NCBI RefSeq assembly: GCF_017696075.1
Contig: NZ_JAAORI010000006.1
Coordinates: forward strand, 62,001 to 126,000
Direction of reading: 5' to 3'
Length of the DNA stretch: 64,000 bases
Source: Prochlorococcus marinus XMU1411
GTDB lineage: Bacteria; Cyanobacteriota; Cyanobacteriia; PCC-6307; Cyanobiaceae
A model generated the notes under the pieces. That model saw only the letters and a program-made list of their open reading frames with translations, was not told where the DNA came from and ran no database searches. Made by a program: the position numbers and the translations under genes. This document shows, in pieces, positions 51,690 through 62,995 of the stretch (the first letter of the stretch is position 1; every line of letters begins with the position of its first letter).

Positions 51690-53450
51690 ATGGCATTACT
51701 TGTAAAAAAATTTGGCGGCACCTCTGTAGGTGATATTAAAAAAATTAAAAATATTGCAAGTAGTATTTGTCAAAGTAAAGAAGCAGGAAATGAAATTGTC
51801 GTGGTTGTCTCTGCAATGGGTCAAACCACGGATAATTTAAATTATTTAGCGGAATCAATAAGTAAAAATCCTAATCGAAGAGAATTGGATATGCTTCTCT
51901 CAACTGGAGAACAAGTAACCATAGCTCTTCTCTCAATGGCATTAAACGAATACGGAATACCTGCAATTTCAATGACAGGTAGCCAAGTTGGAATTATTAC
52001 TGAATCAATTCATGGGAAAGCAAGAATTCTGGATATAAAAACAGAAAGAATCCAAAATTATATAAATCAGGGTTTTGTAGTTGTAGTGGCTGGATTTCAA
52101 GGAACAACATTAAGCCATACGGGTTCAATGGAAATTACAACTTTGGGTAGAGGTGGTTCAGATACTTCAGCAGTAGCTTTATCAACAGCTTTAGGAGCTG
52201 AGACTTGCGAAATTTATACAGACGTACCAGGAGTTCTTACTACTGATCCAAGAATTGTTGCTAATGCAAAACTCTTAGATGAGATTAGCTGTGAGGAAAT
52301 GCTTGAACTTGCAAGTGTCGGTGCTTCAGTTCTGCATCCACGAGCAGTAGAAATCGCTCGTAATTATGGAATTAAATTATGTGTCAAATCAAGCCAAAGT
52401 GACTCAAGTGGGACTCTCCTAGAAAGTCAAATCCAACCTCTCCCGCTAAAAAGAGGAAGCTTAGAATTAACAAAAACAGTAAATAGTCTTGAAGTATTAG
52501 AAAACCAAGCAGTATTCAGTCTCTCAAATATTCCTGATAGACCTGGGATTGCTGCACAAATATTTGAAAAACTTTCAGAAGCAAGTATTAATGTAGATTT
52601 AATTATACAAGCTACAAATGATGGAAATAATAACGATATAACATTTACTGTTAGTGAATTAGAAGTTAAAAAGACTACAGAACAATGTGAACTTATAACT
52701 AGTCAATTAGGAGGACAATATAATCTAAAAACAAACATGACTAAATTAAGTATTCAAGGAGCGGGCATTATGGGTAGACCTAGTGTTTCAGCTGATTTAT
52801 TTGATACTTTATCTCAAGCGAATATAAATGTCAGGTTAATAGCTACTAGTGAAATTAAAGTCAGCTGCGTAATTGAAATTAATAATATTCCAAAAGCTAT
52901 TAGATTTGTTGCTGAGAAATTTAAATTATCTGATACACAAATATTTGTTAATCCAATCAACGAAAAACAAGATCAACCTGAAGTAAGAGGAATTGCATTA
53001 GATAAAAATCAAGTTCAAGTAAGTTTTCGAAAACTGCCTGATCGTCCAGGTGTAGCAGCATCGATATGCTTAGCATTAGCTGAAAATAATTTAATTTTCG
53101 ATACGATCGTGCAGTCTGAAAGAATTTCCTCTTTAAAAACTAAGGATATTAGTCTTACAATGAATAAACAAGATAGAGAAAAAGCTAACTTAGTTTTTGA
53201 GGCTTTAACAAAAAAATTACCCGGATCATACATTGCAGATGGCCCTGCTATAGCCAAAGTAAGTACTGTTGGAGCAGGAATGGCATTTAAGGTTGGAACA
53301 GCTGGAAAAATATTTAGAGCATTGGCTGATCAAAATATCAATATTGAAATGATCGCTACTAGTGAAATCAGAACTTCATGTATTGTCTTAGAAAAAGATT
53401 GTGACAAAGCAGTAAATGCAATTCATAATCATTTCGAATTAGAAAAATAA
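51690..53450 (+). CDS. lysC: Aspartate kinase with two pairs of ACT domains
   Basis: A 586-residue kinase for the first step from aspartate to lysine, threonine and methionine. The kinase domain has KKFGGTSVGD (6-15) and TTLGRGGSDTSAVALS. The rest holds two tandem pairs of ACT domains (about 270-420 and 435-586), each with a PDRPG/KLPDRPGVAA start and an INVxMIATSEI-type ligand motif. This double arrangement is characteristic of cyanobacterial aspartokinase and implies allosteric control by lysine and threonine. asd and dapA lie 8 kb away. Confidence 0.96.
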   Translation: MALLVKKFGGTSVGDIKKIKNIASSICQSKEAGNEIVVVVSAMGQTTDNLNYLAESISKNPNRRELDMLLSTGEQVTIALLSMALNEYGIPAISMTGSQVGIITESIHGKARILDIKTERIQNYINQGFVVVVAGFQGTTLSHTGSMEITTLGRGGSDTSAVALSTALGAETCEIYTDVPGVLTTDPRIVANAKLLDEISCEEMLELASVGASVLHPRAVEIARNYGIKLCVKSSQSDSSGTLLESQIQPLPLKRGSLELTKTVNSLEVLENQAVFSLSNIPDRPGIAAQIFEKLSEASINVDLIIQATNDGNNNDITFTVSELEVKKTTEQCELITSQLGGQYNLKTNMTKLSIQGAGIMGRPSVSADLFDTLSQANINVRLIATSEIKVSCVIEINNIPKAIRFVAEKFKLSDTQIFVNPINEKQDQPEVRGIALDKNQVQVSFRKLPDRPGVAASICLALAENNLIFDTIVQSERISSLKTKDISLTMNKQDREKANLVFEALTKKLPGSYIADGPAIAKVSTVGAGMAFKVGTAGKIFRALADQNINIEMIATSEIRTSCIVLEKDCDKAVNAIHNHFELEK

Positions 53451-53457
53451 GTTCTTT

Positions 53458-55500
53458 TTAATTATTTCTTGCCAATTTTTGTCTTAATTTTTTGATTCTA
53501 TCCCGCAAATTTGCTGCTTCTTCAAAATTTAAATCTTTTGCAGCATCTTTCATTTTAATTTCTAACTTTTCTATTAAGTCAGGCAATTCTTCTAGCAAAC
53601 ATTGGTTATCACTGGAATTTAGAATTGAGTCAGTTTTGTTATTGACAATATTTATTAAATCTTTAGATAAACCACCAGCATCTAATTTTCTGGAAAGTTC
53701 TAGAAAAGATAATATTGAATTTTCGATTTTTTTGCCTGCAGGTTTTGGAGTAATACCATTGACTTGGTTATATTTTTCTTGAATAGTTCTTCTTCTTTCA
53801 GTTTCAGATATTGCTTTTTTCATTGAATCTGTGAAGTTATCTGCATATAGCAAGGCAACACCTTCAACATGTCTTGCAGCTCTTCCTATTGTTTGAATTA
53901 ATGACCTTTCTGCTCTCAGAAAACCTTCTTTATCAGCATCTAAAATGGCAACTAAGGATACTTCAGGAAGATCAAGTCCCTCTCTTAATAAATTAACTCC
54001 TACCAAAACATCATATTCGCCCATTCTAAGGTCTTGAATAATTTCAATTCTTTCAATTGAATGAATTTCGGAATGCAAATATCTAACTCTTACTTTATTT
54101 TCAGATAAAAAATCAGTTAGATCTTCAGCCATTCTCTTAGTAAGCGTTGTCACTAGCACTCTTTGATTTTTTTCAGCTCTAATTCTTATTTCAGATAAAA
54201 GATCTTCTATTTGGCCCTCACTAGGTCTTACATCAATTACAGGGTCTAATACCCCAGTTGGTCTTATAACTTGCTCAATAAATTCACCATCACATTGATC
54301 TAATTCCCATTGACCGGGAGTTGCACTTATAAATAATGTCTGTTTTGATTTTTCCCAAAACTCTTCACATTTTAAAGGTCTATTATCTGCAGCACTTGGC
54401 AGTCTAAAACCATGATCTATTAAAACTTTTTTTCTAGATTGATCACCGTTGTACATCGCATGAAGTTGAGGACATGTTACATGACTCTCATCGACTACTA
54501 ACAACCAATCATCAGGAAAGTAATCTATTAAGCATTCTGGAGGTGAACCTTCCTCCCTACCTGATAAATGACGAGCATAATTCTCAACCCCATTACAATA
54601 GCCAACCTCTTTAAGCATTTCTAAATCATATTTTGTGCGTTGTTCTAAACGTTGAGCCTCTAATAATTTTCCTTCGTATGTAAATTTATCGAGTTGAGTT
54701 TTTAATTCACTTTTAATTGCACTGATTGCACTCTCAAGTCTTTCTTTTGGAGTAACAAAATGCTTCGCAGGGTAAACACTTACTTGTTCTAAACTTTCAA
54801 GTATTTCTCCAGTAGTAGGGTCAACATATCGAATAGCCTCGACTTCATCACCAAATAATTCGATTCTTATTAATCTATCTTCATAGGCTGGACCAATTTC
54901 TAAAACATCGCCTTTAATTCTGAATCTACCTCTAGTAATTTCAATATCATTTCTAGTATATTGATTTTCAACAAGAGATCTTAAAGAAGAACGTAGATTG
55001 ATAGATTTTCCAACTTGAAATTTAACTGCAGCTTTTAAATATTCACTTGGTATACCCAGACCATAAATGCAACTTATAGATGCTACTACAATTACATCTT
55101 TTCTCTCAAACAAGGAGCGTGTTGCAGAATGCCTGAGCATATCTATCTCTTCATTAATTGAAGCAGTTTTTGCTATGTAAGTATCACTTACAGGGACATA
55201 GGCTTCAGGTTGATAATAATCGTAGTAAGAAATGAAATACTCTACAGCATTTTTTGGGAAAAATTCCCTTAATTCATTACATAGTTGTGCTGCTAACGTT
55301 TTGTTATGGGCTAATACAAGTGCTGGTCTTCCTGTTTGTTGAATTACATTCGCAATGGTAAATGTTTTACCAGTTCCAGTAGCTCCTAAAAGAGTCTGAA
55401 ACTCTTTACCATTATTAACGCCTTTAACTAATTTTTTAATAGCCTCAGGTTGATCTCCATTTGGTTCGTAAGGAGCTTGAAGCTTATAGTTGTTCATCAA
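53458..55500 (-). CDS. uvrB: Excinuclease ABC subunit B
   Basis: A 680-residue helicase-like subunit of UvrABC nucleotide excision repair. Walker A GATGTGKT lies at 39-46, the beta-hairpin tyrosines are in [12 protein letters not shown], motif VI is QTIGRAARH, and a C-terminal UVR motif ([12 protein letters not shown]) binds UvrC. It ends 8 bases from the convergent lysC and follows the DUF561 gene by 26 bases on the same strand. It suits an organism exposed to surface sunlight. Confidence 0.97.
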   Translation of the reverse strand: MMNNYKLQAPYEPNGDQPEAIKKLVKGVNNGKEFQTLLGATGTGKTFTIANVIQQTGRPALVLAHNKTLAAQLCNELREFFPKNAVEYFISYYDYYQPEAYVPVSDTYIAKTASINEEIDMLRHSATRSLFERKDVIVVASISCIYGLGIPSEYLKAAVKFQVGKSINLRSSLRSLVENQYTRNDIEITRGRFRIKGDVLEIGPAYEDRLIRIELFGDEVEAIRYVDPTTGEILESLEQVSVYPAKHFVTPKERLESAISAIKSELKTQLDKFTYEGKLLEAQRLEQRTKYDLEMLKEVGYCNGVENYARHLSGREEGSPPECLIDYFPDDWLLVVDESHVTCPQLHAMYNGDQSRKKVLIDHGFRLPSAADNRPLKCEEFWEKSKQTLFISATPGQWELDQCDGEFIEQVIRPTGVLDPVIDVRPSEGQIEDLLSEIRIRAEKNQRVLVTTLTKRMAEDLTDFLSENKVRVRYLHSEIHSIERIEIIQDLRMGEYDVLVGVNLLREGLDLPEVSLVAILDADKEGFLRAERSLIQTIGRAARHVEGVALLYADNFTDSMKKAISETERRRTIQEKYNQVNGITPKPAGKKIENSILSFLELSRKLDAGGLSKDLINIVNNKTDSILNSSDNQCLLEELPDLIEKLEIKMKDAAKDLNFEEAANLRDRIKKLRQKLARNN

Positions 55501-55526
55501 GCTAATAGCTAAAGGATATTGCTATA

Positions 55527-56303
55527 CTAGGAAATTTTTTCTCCGATTATTGAATTCTTCAAAGATTCTTTTAGGCCTCTTATAACAGCAATCATTGATA
55601 TTAAATCATCTAATTTATTAACTACAGATCCAACGCCAACAGCTGAGGCTCCAGAGGATATTGCTAATGGACAAGTCACTTGGCTTAATCCAGAGGCACT
55701 CATGATTGGTATATTCAGGAATTGTTTCTTAAATTCTTGATGAATAGCATAGGTAGCTGCAAGAGTTGGTACTGATTTTTCAAAAAAGCCTTGAATTCCT
55801 GGAGAGTAAGGAGTAGAACTGGTGCCACCTTCTGTTTGAATAATATCAACACCTTCTTCTACTAGCTTCACAGCAAGATCAACTTGTTTATCAATAGGCA
55901 TAGTATGAGGAACAGTTACTGATAAAGGAACATTAGGCAATAAATCTCTCGTCTCTTTTGTAATGTTTAAAACTTTTTTATCTGAAAAATTAATCCCTTT
56001 TTCATAAAAAGTATCGTAATTTCCAATCTCAATTAATGATGCTCCTGCTTTTACAGAATCTTGAAAAGATCGAGGCACAACTGAACTAACACAAACGGGT
56101 AGTGTTGAATTCTTAAGTGCTAAATCAACAAGTTCAGGTTTACAAGCAATATCGACAAGATCTGCACCTCCCAATGAAGCAGCCTCAACAATTCTTTTCA
56201 CCGATTGAGCATCGAAATTATTTAATCCTGAAATAACTTTGAGTAAGGATTTGCTTCTTAACTCTTCTTTGATTTTTTGTGGCAAAAGATTAATCAGACT
56301 CAT
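55527..56303 (-). CDS. ycf23: DUF561 / Ycf23 family protein
   Basis: A 258-residue protein with a TIM-barrel-like pattern, found in cyanobacteria and red-algal plastids as Ycf23. Typical stretches are VKRIVEAASLGGADLVDIAC, VCVSSVVP, IIQTEGGTSS and IMSASGLSQVTCPLAISSGA. It may be a phosphate-binding synthase-like enzyme, but no reaction is known to me. It precedes uvrB on the same strand and is divergent from tilS by 85 bases. Confidence 0.87.
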   Translation of the reverse strand: MSLINLLPQKIKEELRSKSLLKVISGLNNFDAQSVKRIVEAASLGGADLVDIACKPELVDLALKNSTLPVCVSSVVPRSFQDSVKAGASLIEIGNYDTFYEKGINFSDKKVLNITKETRDLLPNVPLSVTVPHTMPIDKQVDLAVKLVEEGVDIIQTEGGTSSTPYSPGIQGFFEKSVPTLAATYAIHQEFKKQFLNIPIMSASGLSQVTCPLAISSGASAVGVGSVVNKLDDLISMIAVIRGLKESLKNSIIGEKIS

Positions 56304-56388
56304 TTACTTGATGAATTTATTACCCGATTGTGACATTGTTTTAGTAAAACGGTGCATTTTTTAAAAAATATTATCTGAGCAACACAAA

Positions 56389-57405
56389 ATGTCTGATAAA
56401 AAATTAACTCAGAAAAATTGGTCATCGTGGCATCATAAGCTTCATAAAGAGATTCTTAGCAAAAACATATTAATTCCCAAAGGATCGAATATTTTAATAA
56501 GTGTTTCAGGGGGACAAGACTCGATGGTCTTATTGACCCTAATTAATGACCTAAAAAAAATTCATAATTGGTCTATTAGTGTTTGGCATGGTGATCATCA
56601 GTGGCACGAAAAATCCTCAGTCTATGCTCGTGAATTAAAAAGTTATTGCGAAGATAAAAATATTTCATTCTATTTTGATCAAGCAAATAAAGAAAATATT
56701 TCTTCAGAAGAAAAAGCACGAGAATGGAGATATAAAAATTTATGTGAACGGGCCAAAACTTTATTAAATAAGAACCAGCAAAAACATAATATTTATTTGT
56801 TAACTGGTCACACGAGTAGTGATAATGCAGAAACATTTATCCTTAATTTATCTCGAGGGAGTAATTTTGCAGGTCTGAGTAATATTGAGAGCAAAAGAGT
56901 ACTTGAAAAGCAAATTTTTTTAATAAGACCAATATTAATTTTCAGTAGAGAAGATACAAAACAAATTTGTAATGATATGAAAATCCCATTCTGGGAAGAT
57001 CCTACAAATACAGATCTTAAATTAAAAAGAAATTTAGTTAGAAAAAAAATTATTCCTGCTTTAGAGGTTATTTATCCAGGTTGTTCTGAAAGGATAAATA
57101 ATTTTTCCCAAAAAATGAGCAACTACAATAATGAACGTAATGATCTTAGTGAACTAGCATACCTTTATTGTAAAGATGTAAAAGGTATCAATAGAAATCT
57201 CTTAAATAATATGTGTATTGAAGCGAGGTGCACAATCTTAAATAAATTTTTAAAAGAAATATCTGCAAAGCAATATAGTTCTAAAAATCTAGCAAAATTA
57301 GCAGCTTCAATTTATGAAAAAAATAAAGGTGAAATTAACTTGCAAGAGTTTTTAAAAATTGTTTGGAATAAAAACTATATAAATTTTGAAAAAGTTAAGA
57401 TGTGA
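56389..57405 (+). CDS. tilS: tRNA(Ile)-lysidine synthase
   Basis: A 338-residue N-type PP-loop ATPase that converts C34 of tRNA-Ile(CAU) to lysidine, so that it reads AUA. The PP-loop is SGGQDS (40-45), followed by WHGDHQWHEKS and GHTSSDNAETFILNLSRG. AUA is a common codon in A+T-rich genomes, so the enzyme is essential here. The C-terminal domain is short relative to E. coli TilS. Its end overlaps the convergent rnj gene by 11 bases. Confidence 0.95.
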   Translation: MSDKKLTQKNWSSWHHKLHKEILSKNILIPKGSNILISVSGGQDSMVLLTLINDLKKIHNWSISVWHGDHQWHEKSSVYARELKSYCEDKNISFYFDQANKENISSEEKAREWRYKNLCERAKTLLNKNQQKHNIYLLTGHTSSDNAETFILNLSRGSNFAGLSNIESKRVLEKQIFLIRPILIFSREDTKQICNDMKIPFWEDPTNTDLKLKRNLVRKKIIPALEVIYPGCSERINNFSQKMSNYNNERNDLSELAYLYCKDVKGINRNLLNNMCIEARCTILNKFLKEISAKQYSSKNLAKLAASIYEKNKGEINLQEFLKIVWNKNYINFEKVKM

Positions 57406-59380
57406 CAGCAGATCTTCTTCTTCTTGTTCTACCTTCAAATGAATCTTCTGTAGGAGTCTCAGCTGATGGATTCTGTGAAACTTTTGGAGTTTTTTGGTTA
57501 TTTTGTGGGTTATTTGATCTATTTGGATGATTATTTTGTGATTTCTTATGGAAATTATTATTATTTTTATTTCTATTAGAAAAATTTTGCTCTTCGGTAA
57601 TCTTTGGAATATAAGCACGAGTTCCACTTGGAGCAGGTTGAACTAAACACAAAATAAGTGGCTCAACTTGTAATTCTCTTCTCATTCTTCTCGATAAACC
57701 ATTTTCAATTTCTCTTTGTACACCAATCCAATCTACTTCAAAATTATTAGGCCCAGTTTGTCTGGATAATTGTTTCCATCTATTTTCTAAAACCCAGCTT
57801 ATTTCTCGTTCTGTCCACATAGACATTTTTCTTGGCTCTGCAGTAGTAACAACTCCTCTTAAATTAACTCTGGGAGGAGCAACCATCTTCCCATCTGTAC
57901 TAATAGGAGCTAAAACAGTTACTACACCATCCCCGGCTAATTGTTGTCTTTCCTTTAATACTCGAGCATCTACTATCCCATTTCGTGAGTTATCAAGGAG
58001 TTCAACACCAGCTTTTACAGGATCACCTTTTTGAATAGAATTAGGTGTTAACTCAACTACATCTCCATTTTCAATAATTAAAATATTGTCCTTTGGAACC
58101 CCCATAGTTTGTGCACTCTTCCCATGACAAACAAGCATTCTATGTTCTCCATGAACAGGGACAAAAAATTTAGGTTTTGCAAGTGCCAACATTAACTTTT
58201 GATCTTCTTGAAAACCATGACCAGAAACATGAATATTCTCACCCTTTCCATAAACAACCTTTGCTCCGAGTTTCATTAATCTATCTATTGTATTAACAAC
58301 AGAAATAGTATTACCAGGAATTGGACTGGCTGAAAATATTACAGTATCAGTAGTCTTAAGACGAACATGCTGATGTTCACCACGAGATATTCTGCTTAAC
58401 GCTGCTAGGGGTTCACCTTGACTTCCAGTCATTAATAATAAGGTCTCTCTATCTGGCAAATCTCTAATTTGCTTGATAGGAACAAACAAATCATCTGGGC
58501 ATTTCATGTAACCAATATCTCTCGCCTTAGCAATAACATTTATCATCGATCTACCTAACAAACCGACCTTTCTTCCATGTTTCATGGCCAACTCTAGGAT
58601 CATTGTCACTCTATGAACAGAACTAGCAAAAGTGGTAAGGATAACTCGTTCTTTTGCCTCCGCAATATGTTTTTCTAAAGAGGGATAGATAGTCTTCTCA
58701 GAAGGACAAAAACCTGGAACTTCAGCATTAGTCGAATCACTGAACATGCATAAAACGCCCTTCTCTCCGTAATGCACCATCCTTTCAATATCAAATTGCT
58801 CTCCATCTACTGGCATATGATCAAACTTAAAATCTCCCGTGAAAATAATTGTGCCAACAGGTGTTGTAACTGCTAAAGAAAAACTATCACAAATAGAATG
58901 GGTATTTCGAATAAATTCAACAGAAAAATGTTGTCCCACTTTTACAACATCTCTTGGATTTACTGTCTGTATAGTTGTTCTATCAGATACCCCTGCTTCA
59001 TCCATTTTCCCTCTAAGCATTGACATTGCTAATCTTGGGCCATAAATAATCGGAATATTAAAATGCTTTAGATGATGAGAAATACCCCCAATATGATCTT
59101 CATGACCATGAGTGACAATCATTCCTTTTATTCTTCTTTGATTTTCTTTTAAAAAAGTTGTATCTGGCATAACAACGTTAACGCCATGCATACCATCAGA
59201 TGGGAAAGCTAGGCCAGCATCAACAAGCATCAATTCATCACCATATTCAAAAACACAAGTGTTTTTTCCTATTTCATGAAGTCCTCCAAGAGGTATTACT
59301 CGCAGAGCTGGCGTATTACTTTTAGATCTAGATGAATCATGAGTAGATCTATTTACATTTGAATTTGTACTTGATTGCAT
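57395..59380 (-). CDS. rnj: Ribonuclease J
   Basis: A 661-residue beta-CASP metallo-beta-lactamase ribonuclease with endo- and 5'-exonuclease activity. The metal motif HGHEDH lies at 91-96, the beta-CASP part includes MTGSQGEPLAALSRI, and SGHGFQEDQKLMLALAKPKF carries later ligands. The last ~60 residues are rich in Asn, Lys, Gln and Arg (NRNKNNNNFHKKSQNNHP) and end in RTRRRRSAVTS, a probably disordered RNA-binding tail. It is third in asd-dapA-rnj, 77 bases after dapA. Confidence 0.96.
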   Translation of the reverse strand: MQSSTNSNVNRSTHDSSRSKSNTPALRVIPLGGLHEIGKNTCVFEYGDELMLVDAGLAFPSDGMHGVNVVMPDTTFLKENQRRIKGMIVTHGHEDHIGGISHHLKHFNIPIIYGPRLAMSMLRGKMDEAGVSDRTTIQTVNPRDVVKVGQHFSVEFIRNTHSICDSFSLAVTTPVGTIIFTGDFKFDHMPVDGEQFDIERMVHYGEKGVLCMFSDSTNAEVPGFCPSEKTIYPSLEKHIAEAKERVILTTFASSVHRVTMILELAMKHGRKVGLLGRSMINVIAKARDIGYMKCPDDLFVPIKQIRDLPDRETLLLMTGSQGEPLAALSRISRGEHQHVRLKTTDTVIFSASPIPGNTISVVNTIDRLMKLGAKVVYGKGENIHVSGHGFQEDQKLMLALAKPKFFVPVHGEHRMLVCHGKSAQTMGVPKDNILIIENGDVVELTPNSIQKGDPVKAGVELLDNSRNGIVDARVLKERQQLAGDGVVTVLAPISTDGKMVAPPRVNLRGVVTTAEPRKMSMWTEREISWVLENRWKQLSRQTGPNNFEVDWIGVQREIENGLSRRMRRELQVEPLILCLVQPAPSGTRAYIPKITEEQNFSNRNKNNNNFHKKSQNNHPNRSNNPQNNQKTPKVSQNPSAETPTEDSFEGRTRRRRSAVTS

Positions 59381-59457
59381 AATTTTGAAATTTATGAAGG
59401 CCTGCTTGTAATCAAATAAGGTTTATTTAAATTTAATTATCAAGTTAAATATAATCC

Positions 59458-60363
59458 CTATTGTAGGGATTTCAGGATAAAAGATAGTTGCTTTTTCATG
59501 TCATTGGTTAATGGTGACAAAGGACTTCTAGGTTTACCTACATCCCATCCCGATAGTTCCAAAGCAGCCTTAATTGGGATTGGATTAGTTGTCATAAAGA
59601 GTGCTTTAAAAAGAGGCTGAAGTTTTTCATGAATAGCAAGAGCATTAGAAATCTCTCCACTTTGAAAGGAATGAATCATCTCTTTCAATTGCAATCCAAC
59701 TAAATGACTTGCAACACTTACTACTCCTACAGCACCTACAGATAACATTGGAAGCAACAATGAATCGTCGCCACTATATACAGAGAGTTTGGAGCCACAA
59801 ATAGCTCTTAGTTCTGTTACTTCTTCTATTCTACCGCTTGCAGCTTTAATACTGAGAATATTTGAAAAATCCATAAGTTTCTTCACAGTATCAGGTAATA
59901 AATTGCATCCTGTCCTTCCAGGAATGTTGTAGAGCATAAGAGGCAAATCCTTCGCAGATTTAGCAATAGAACTAAAATGTTTATAAAGGCCTTCTTGAGG
60001 CGGCTTATTGTAATAAGGAACAACGACCAAAGCACCATCGGCACCAGAGTCGTAGGCTTTTTTTGTAGCCTCCACAGCCTCACTTGTACAATTACTACCA
60101 GTGCCAACTATTACTTTACAGCTTGCATCCAAAGATCCTTTTACCGCAATAAATAAATCATGCTGTTCCGCCCATGAAAGAGTAGGAGATTCTCCAGTAG
60201 TACCGCACAACACAATTCCATCGGAACCGTTCTCAAAAAGATAATTTGAAAGTTTTATAGCTAGTTCATAATCTACATCTCCATTTTTAGTAAATGGAGT
60301 AACCATTGCAGTCAATATTCTTCCAAATAGTGGATTATTACACTCAGTTTTCTCTGCAATCAT
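59458..60363 (-). CDS. dapA: 4-hydroxy-tetrahydrodipicolinate synthase
   Basis: A 301-residue class I aldolase-fold enzyme joining pyruvate and aspartate semialdehyde on the way to lysine and diaminopimelate. The Schiff-base lysine is Lys173 in LSIKAASG, the tyrosine motif is LYNIPGRTG, and [12 protein letters not shown] binds substrate. Its start overlaps the stop of asd in an ATGA, so the two consecutive pathway enzymes are translationally coupled. Confidence 0.97.
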   Translation of the reverse strand: MIAEKTECNNPLFGRILTAMVTPFTKNGDVDYELAIKLSNYLFENGSDGIVLCGTTGESPTLSWAEQHDLFIAVKGSLDASCKVIVGTGSNCTSEAVEATKKAYDSGADGALVVVPYYNKPPQEGLYKHFSSIAKSAKDLPLMLYNIPGRTGCNLLPDTVKKLMDFSNILSIKAASGRIEEVTELRAICGSKLSVYSGDDSLLLPMLSVGAVGVVSVASHLVGLQLKEMIHSFQSGEISNALAIHEKLQPLFKALFMTTNPIPIKAALELSGWDVGKPRSPLSPLTNDMKKQLSFILKSLQ

Positions 60364-61391
60364 TTTTTTGGAATTAATAACTCAGCTATTTGAACAGCAT
60401 TAAGAGCTGCTCCTTTTCTTATTTGATCTCCACATAGCCATAATTCTAATCCATTAGGCTGACTTATATCAGTTCTTAGCCTGCCAACAGCAACATTATC
60501 CCTTCCCATAACGTCATTTGGCATGGGAAATCTATTATTTTTGTAATCCTCAATAATTTCAATTCCAGGAGATTTATTTAATTCTTCAAGAGCATCTTTA
60601 GGCTCAACTACTCTAGCAAATTCAATATTGAGCGATTCAGAATGTGCTCTAAGTACTGGGACTCGAACACATGTAGCAGAGAGCTTTAAATCAGCAATAT
60701 TTAATATTTTCCTGGTCTCATTAACCATTTTCATCTCTTCTTCGCAATAATTATTTGCAAGCATGGGTGAATTATGTAAAAACAAATTAAAAGCTAGTGA
60801 GTATGGCAAAACTTTACTTTTTTGAGGATTACCCTGAAGATAGTGTTCAGTTAAAAGTTTTAGTTCCTCCATCGCCAATTGCCCTGCACCACTTACAGAT
60901 TGATATGTTGAGACAACAACTCTTTTAATAGCCGAAAGTTTATTTAACGGAGCTAAAACTAATGTCAACAAAATGGTAGTGCAGTTTGGATTAGCTATTA
61001 CCCCATCATGTTTAAGTACATCACTAGCATTAACTTCAGGAACTATAAGAGGTACATTCTGATCTAACCTAAATGCACTTGAATTATCTATCAATAAAGC
61101 GTTTTGTTCCATAATGGTAGAAAACCATTTTTTTGAAATACTTCCACCAGCTGAAGCTAAAACTAAATCAAGATTCAAAAATTCTTCCTTAGTTGTCTTT
61201 TTTGTAACTAATTCTTCATCTTTCCAAATAATTTTTTTTCCTTCTGAACGCTCTGATGAAAGCAATACCAATTCTGATATTGGGAAATCCCGTTCTTCGA
61301 GAATTTTAAGTATTTCAGATCCCACAGCACCTGAAGATCCTAAAACAGCAACTTTTAATGGCCTATCAGGCAAAAACGGAGATTGTCTCAC
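60360..61391 (-). CDS. asd: Aspartate-semialdehyde dehydrogenase
   Basis: A 343-residue NADPH-dependent enzyme that reduces aspartyl phosphate, made by LysC. The nucleotide motif is [11 protein letters not shown], the catalytic cysteine is Cys137 in ANPNCTT, and the C-terminal [20 protein letters not shown] is typical. It heads asd-dapA-rnj, and is divergent from tig across 123 bases that include a small dyad. Confidence 0.97.
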   Translation of the reverse strand: MRQSPFLPDRPLKVAVLGSSGAVGSEILKILEERDFPISELVLLSSERSEGKKIIWKDEELVTKKTTKEEFLNLDLVLASAGGSISKKWFSTIMEQNALLIDNSSAFRLDQNVPLIVPEVNASDVLKHDGVIANPNCTTILLTLVLAPLNKLSAIKRVVVSTYQSVSGAGQLAMEELKLLTEHYLQGNPQKSKVLPYSLAFNLFLHNSPMLANNYCEEEMKMVNETRKILNIADLKLSATCVRVPVLRAHSESLNIEFARVVEPKDALEELNKSPGIEIIEDYKNNRFPMPNDVMGRDNVAVGRLRTDISQPNGLELWLCGDQIRKGAALNAVQIAELLIPKK

Positions 61392-61514
61392 ACTTTCAAA
61401 TGATTTTTATAAATAGATTGACTATTTTTTTTTACTTTATCAAAAAAATAACTTTCAAGGAAATCACATAATGTGAAATAATTAAGATTCGGCTTTTAGT
61501 AATAATCACAAAAA

Positions 61515-62930
61515 ATGGCTAAAGAAGCATTAATAGTCAAAACAACTCCTCTACCTCAAAGTAGAATTTCATTTGAATTAGAAATACCATCTGAGACATG
61601 CAAAACGTGCGTAAATGAGACAATCAGTAATATCAGTCGTTCGGCTAAAATTCCTGGATTTAGACTTGGCAAAATTCCTAAACAAGTCTTAATCCAAAGA
61701 ATTGGCATCACACAATTACATGCTTCTGCTCTAGAGAAAATTATTGATAAATCATGGCAAGAAGCATTAAAAATTAAATCTATAGAACCACTAAGTGAGC
61801 CAGAATTGGTAGATGGATTTGAAACTTTACTCGCAAAGTTTAGTCCTGAAAAAACACTAAAGGTTACTCTTCAAACTGATGTTGCCCCCGAATTAAAACT
61901 AAAAAAATCCAAAGGACTTAGTGTTGAAATCTCAAAAACAAAGTTTGATCCTAAGTCAGTAGATGAAGCGCTAGAGAAATCTAGAAATCAGTTTGCAAAT
62001 ATTATTCCAGTAACTAATAGAGCAGCAAAATTAGGAGATATTGCTGTAGTTAGTTTCAAAGGAAAATATAAAGATTCTGGCAAAGAGATTGATGGTGGGA
62101 CAAGTGAATCAATGGATCTTGAGTTAGAAAAGAACAAAATGATTCCCGGTTTCGTTGAGGGAATCGTAAAGATGAAAATTGGTGATAGTAAAACACTTAA
62201 CCTTAAATTTCCTGAAGATTATTCTCATGAGGATTCAAGAGGCAAAGAGGCGATCTTTGAAGTCAATCTTAAGGATCTTAAAGAAAAAGAATTACCTGAA
62301 CTTAATGACGATTTTGCAAAACAGTCTGGTAACAAAGAATCATTAAAAGAGCTAAAGAAAGATATTGAAAAGCAACTTAAAGACAATTTTGAAAAAACTC
62401 AAAAAGATATCAAAATTGAAGCTTTATTAGATGCCTTAACAAACGAATTGGTTACTGAAATTCCAAAATCTATGATTGATATAGAAGTGAGAAACAATAT
62501 TGAACAAACTGCTCAAAGATTTGCTCAACAAGGTCTTGATGTTAAATCTACTTTTACTCCGGAATTAGTGAAGTCATTAGCTGAGTCCACAAGGCCTCAG
62601 GCTGAAAAAAATGTGCAAAGAAATTTAGCTCTTAAAGCATTAGCAGAAAAAGAAAACATAAAAGTTGAGAAAGATGAAATTGATTTAAAAATGAAAGATT
62701 ATGAAGATGAAATCTCTAAATCTTCAAAACAAATAGATATTAAAAAATTGATAGAAGTAATAAGTAACGATTTACTCAAAGAAAAATTAATAATTTGGCT
62801 TGAAGAAAATTCCACAGTAAAAGAGAAAAGTACAAAAACTTCTAAAGCTATCAAAACCACAAAAACTGCGACAAAAGCTACAAAAGCATCAAAAGCGACA
62901 AAAACTCAAAATAAAAAAGAAAAAAAATAA
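61515..62930 (+). CDS. tig: Trigger factor
   Basis: A 471-residue ribosome-associated chaperone and peptidyl-prolyl isomerase. The N-terminal ribosome-binding signature is GFRLGKIPKQVLIQRIG (residues 53-69), the FKBP-like domain covers about 165-250 (GDIAVVSFKGKYKDSG), and the helical C-terminal domain follows. The last ~35 residues are a Lys/Thr/Ala low-complexity tail made of imperfect KATK/KTTK units, probably disordered. It heads tig-clpP-clpX, a common bacterial order. Confidence 0.96.
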   Translation: MAKEALIVKTTPLPQSRISFELEIPSETCKTCVNETISNISRSAKIPGFRLGKIPKQVLIQRIGITQLHASALEKIIDKSWQEALKIKSIEPLSEPELVDGFETLLAKFSPEKTLKVTLQTDVAPELKLKKSKGLSVEISKTKFDPKSVDEALEKSRNQFANIIPVTNRAAKLGDIAVVSFKGKYKDSGKEIDGGTSESMDLELEKNKMIPGFVEGIVKMKIGDSKTLNLKFPEDYSHEDSRGKEAIFEVNLKDLKEKELPELNDDFAKQSGNKESLKELKKDIEKQLKDNFEKTQKDIKIEALLDALTNELVTEIPKSMIDIEVRNNIEQTAQRFAQQGLDVKSTFTPELVKSLAESTRPQAEKNVQRNLALKALAEKENIKVEKDEIDLKMKDYEDEISKSSKQIDIKKLIEVISNDLLKEKLIIWLEENSTVKEKSTKTSKAIKTTKTATKATKASKATKTQNKKEKK

Positions 62931-62995
62931 TTTATGAAATTTCCTACTAATTAAACAAAAACCCCTTAAATTATCTATAAGACGAAAATTATTTT

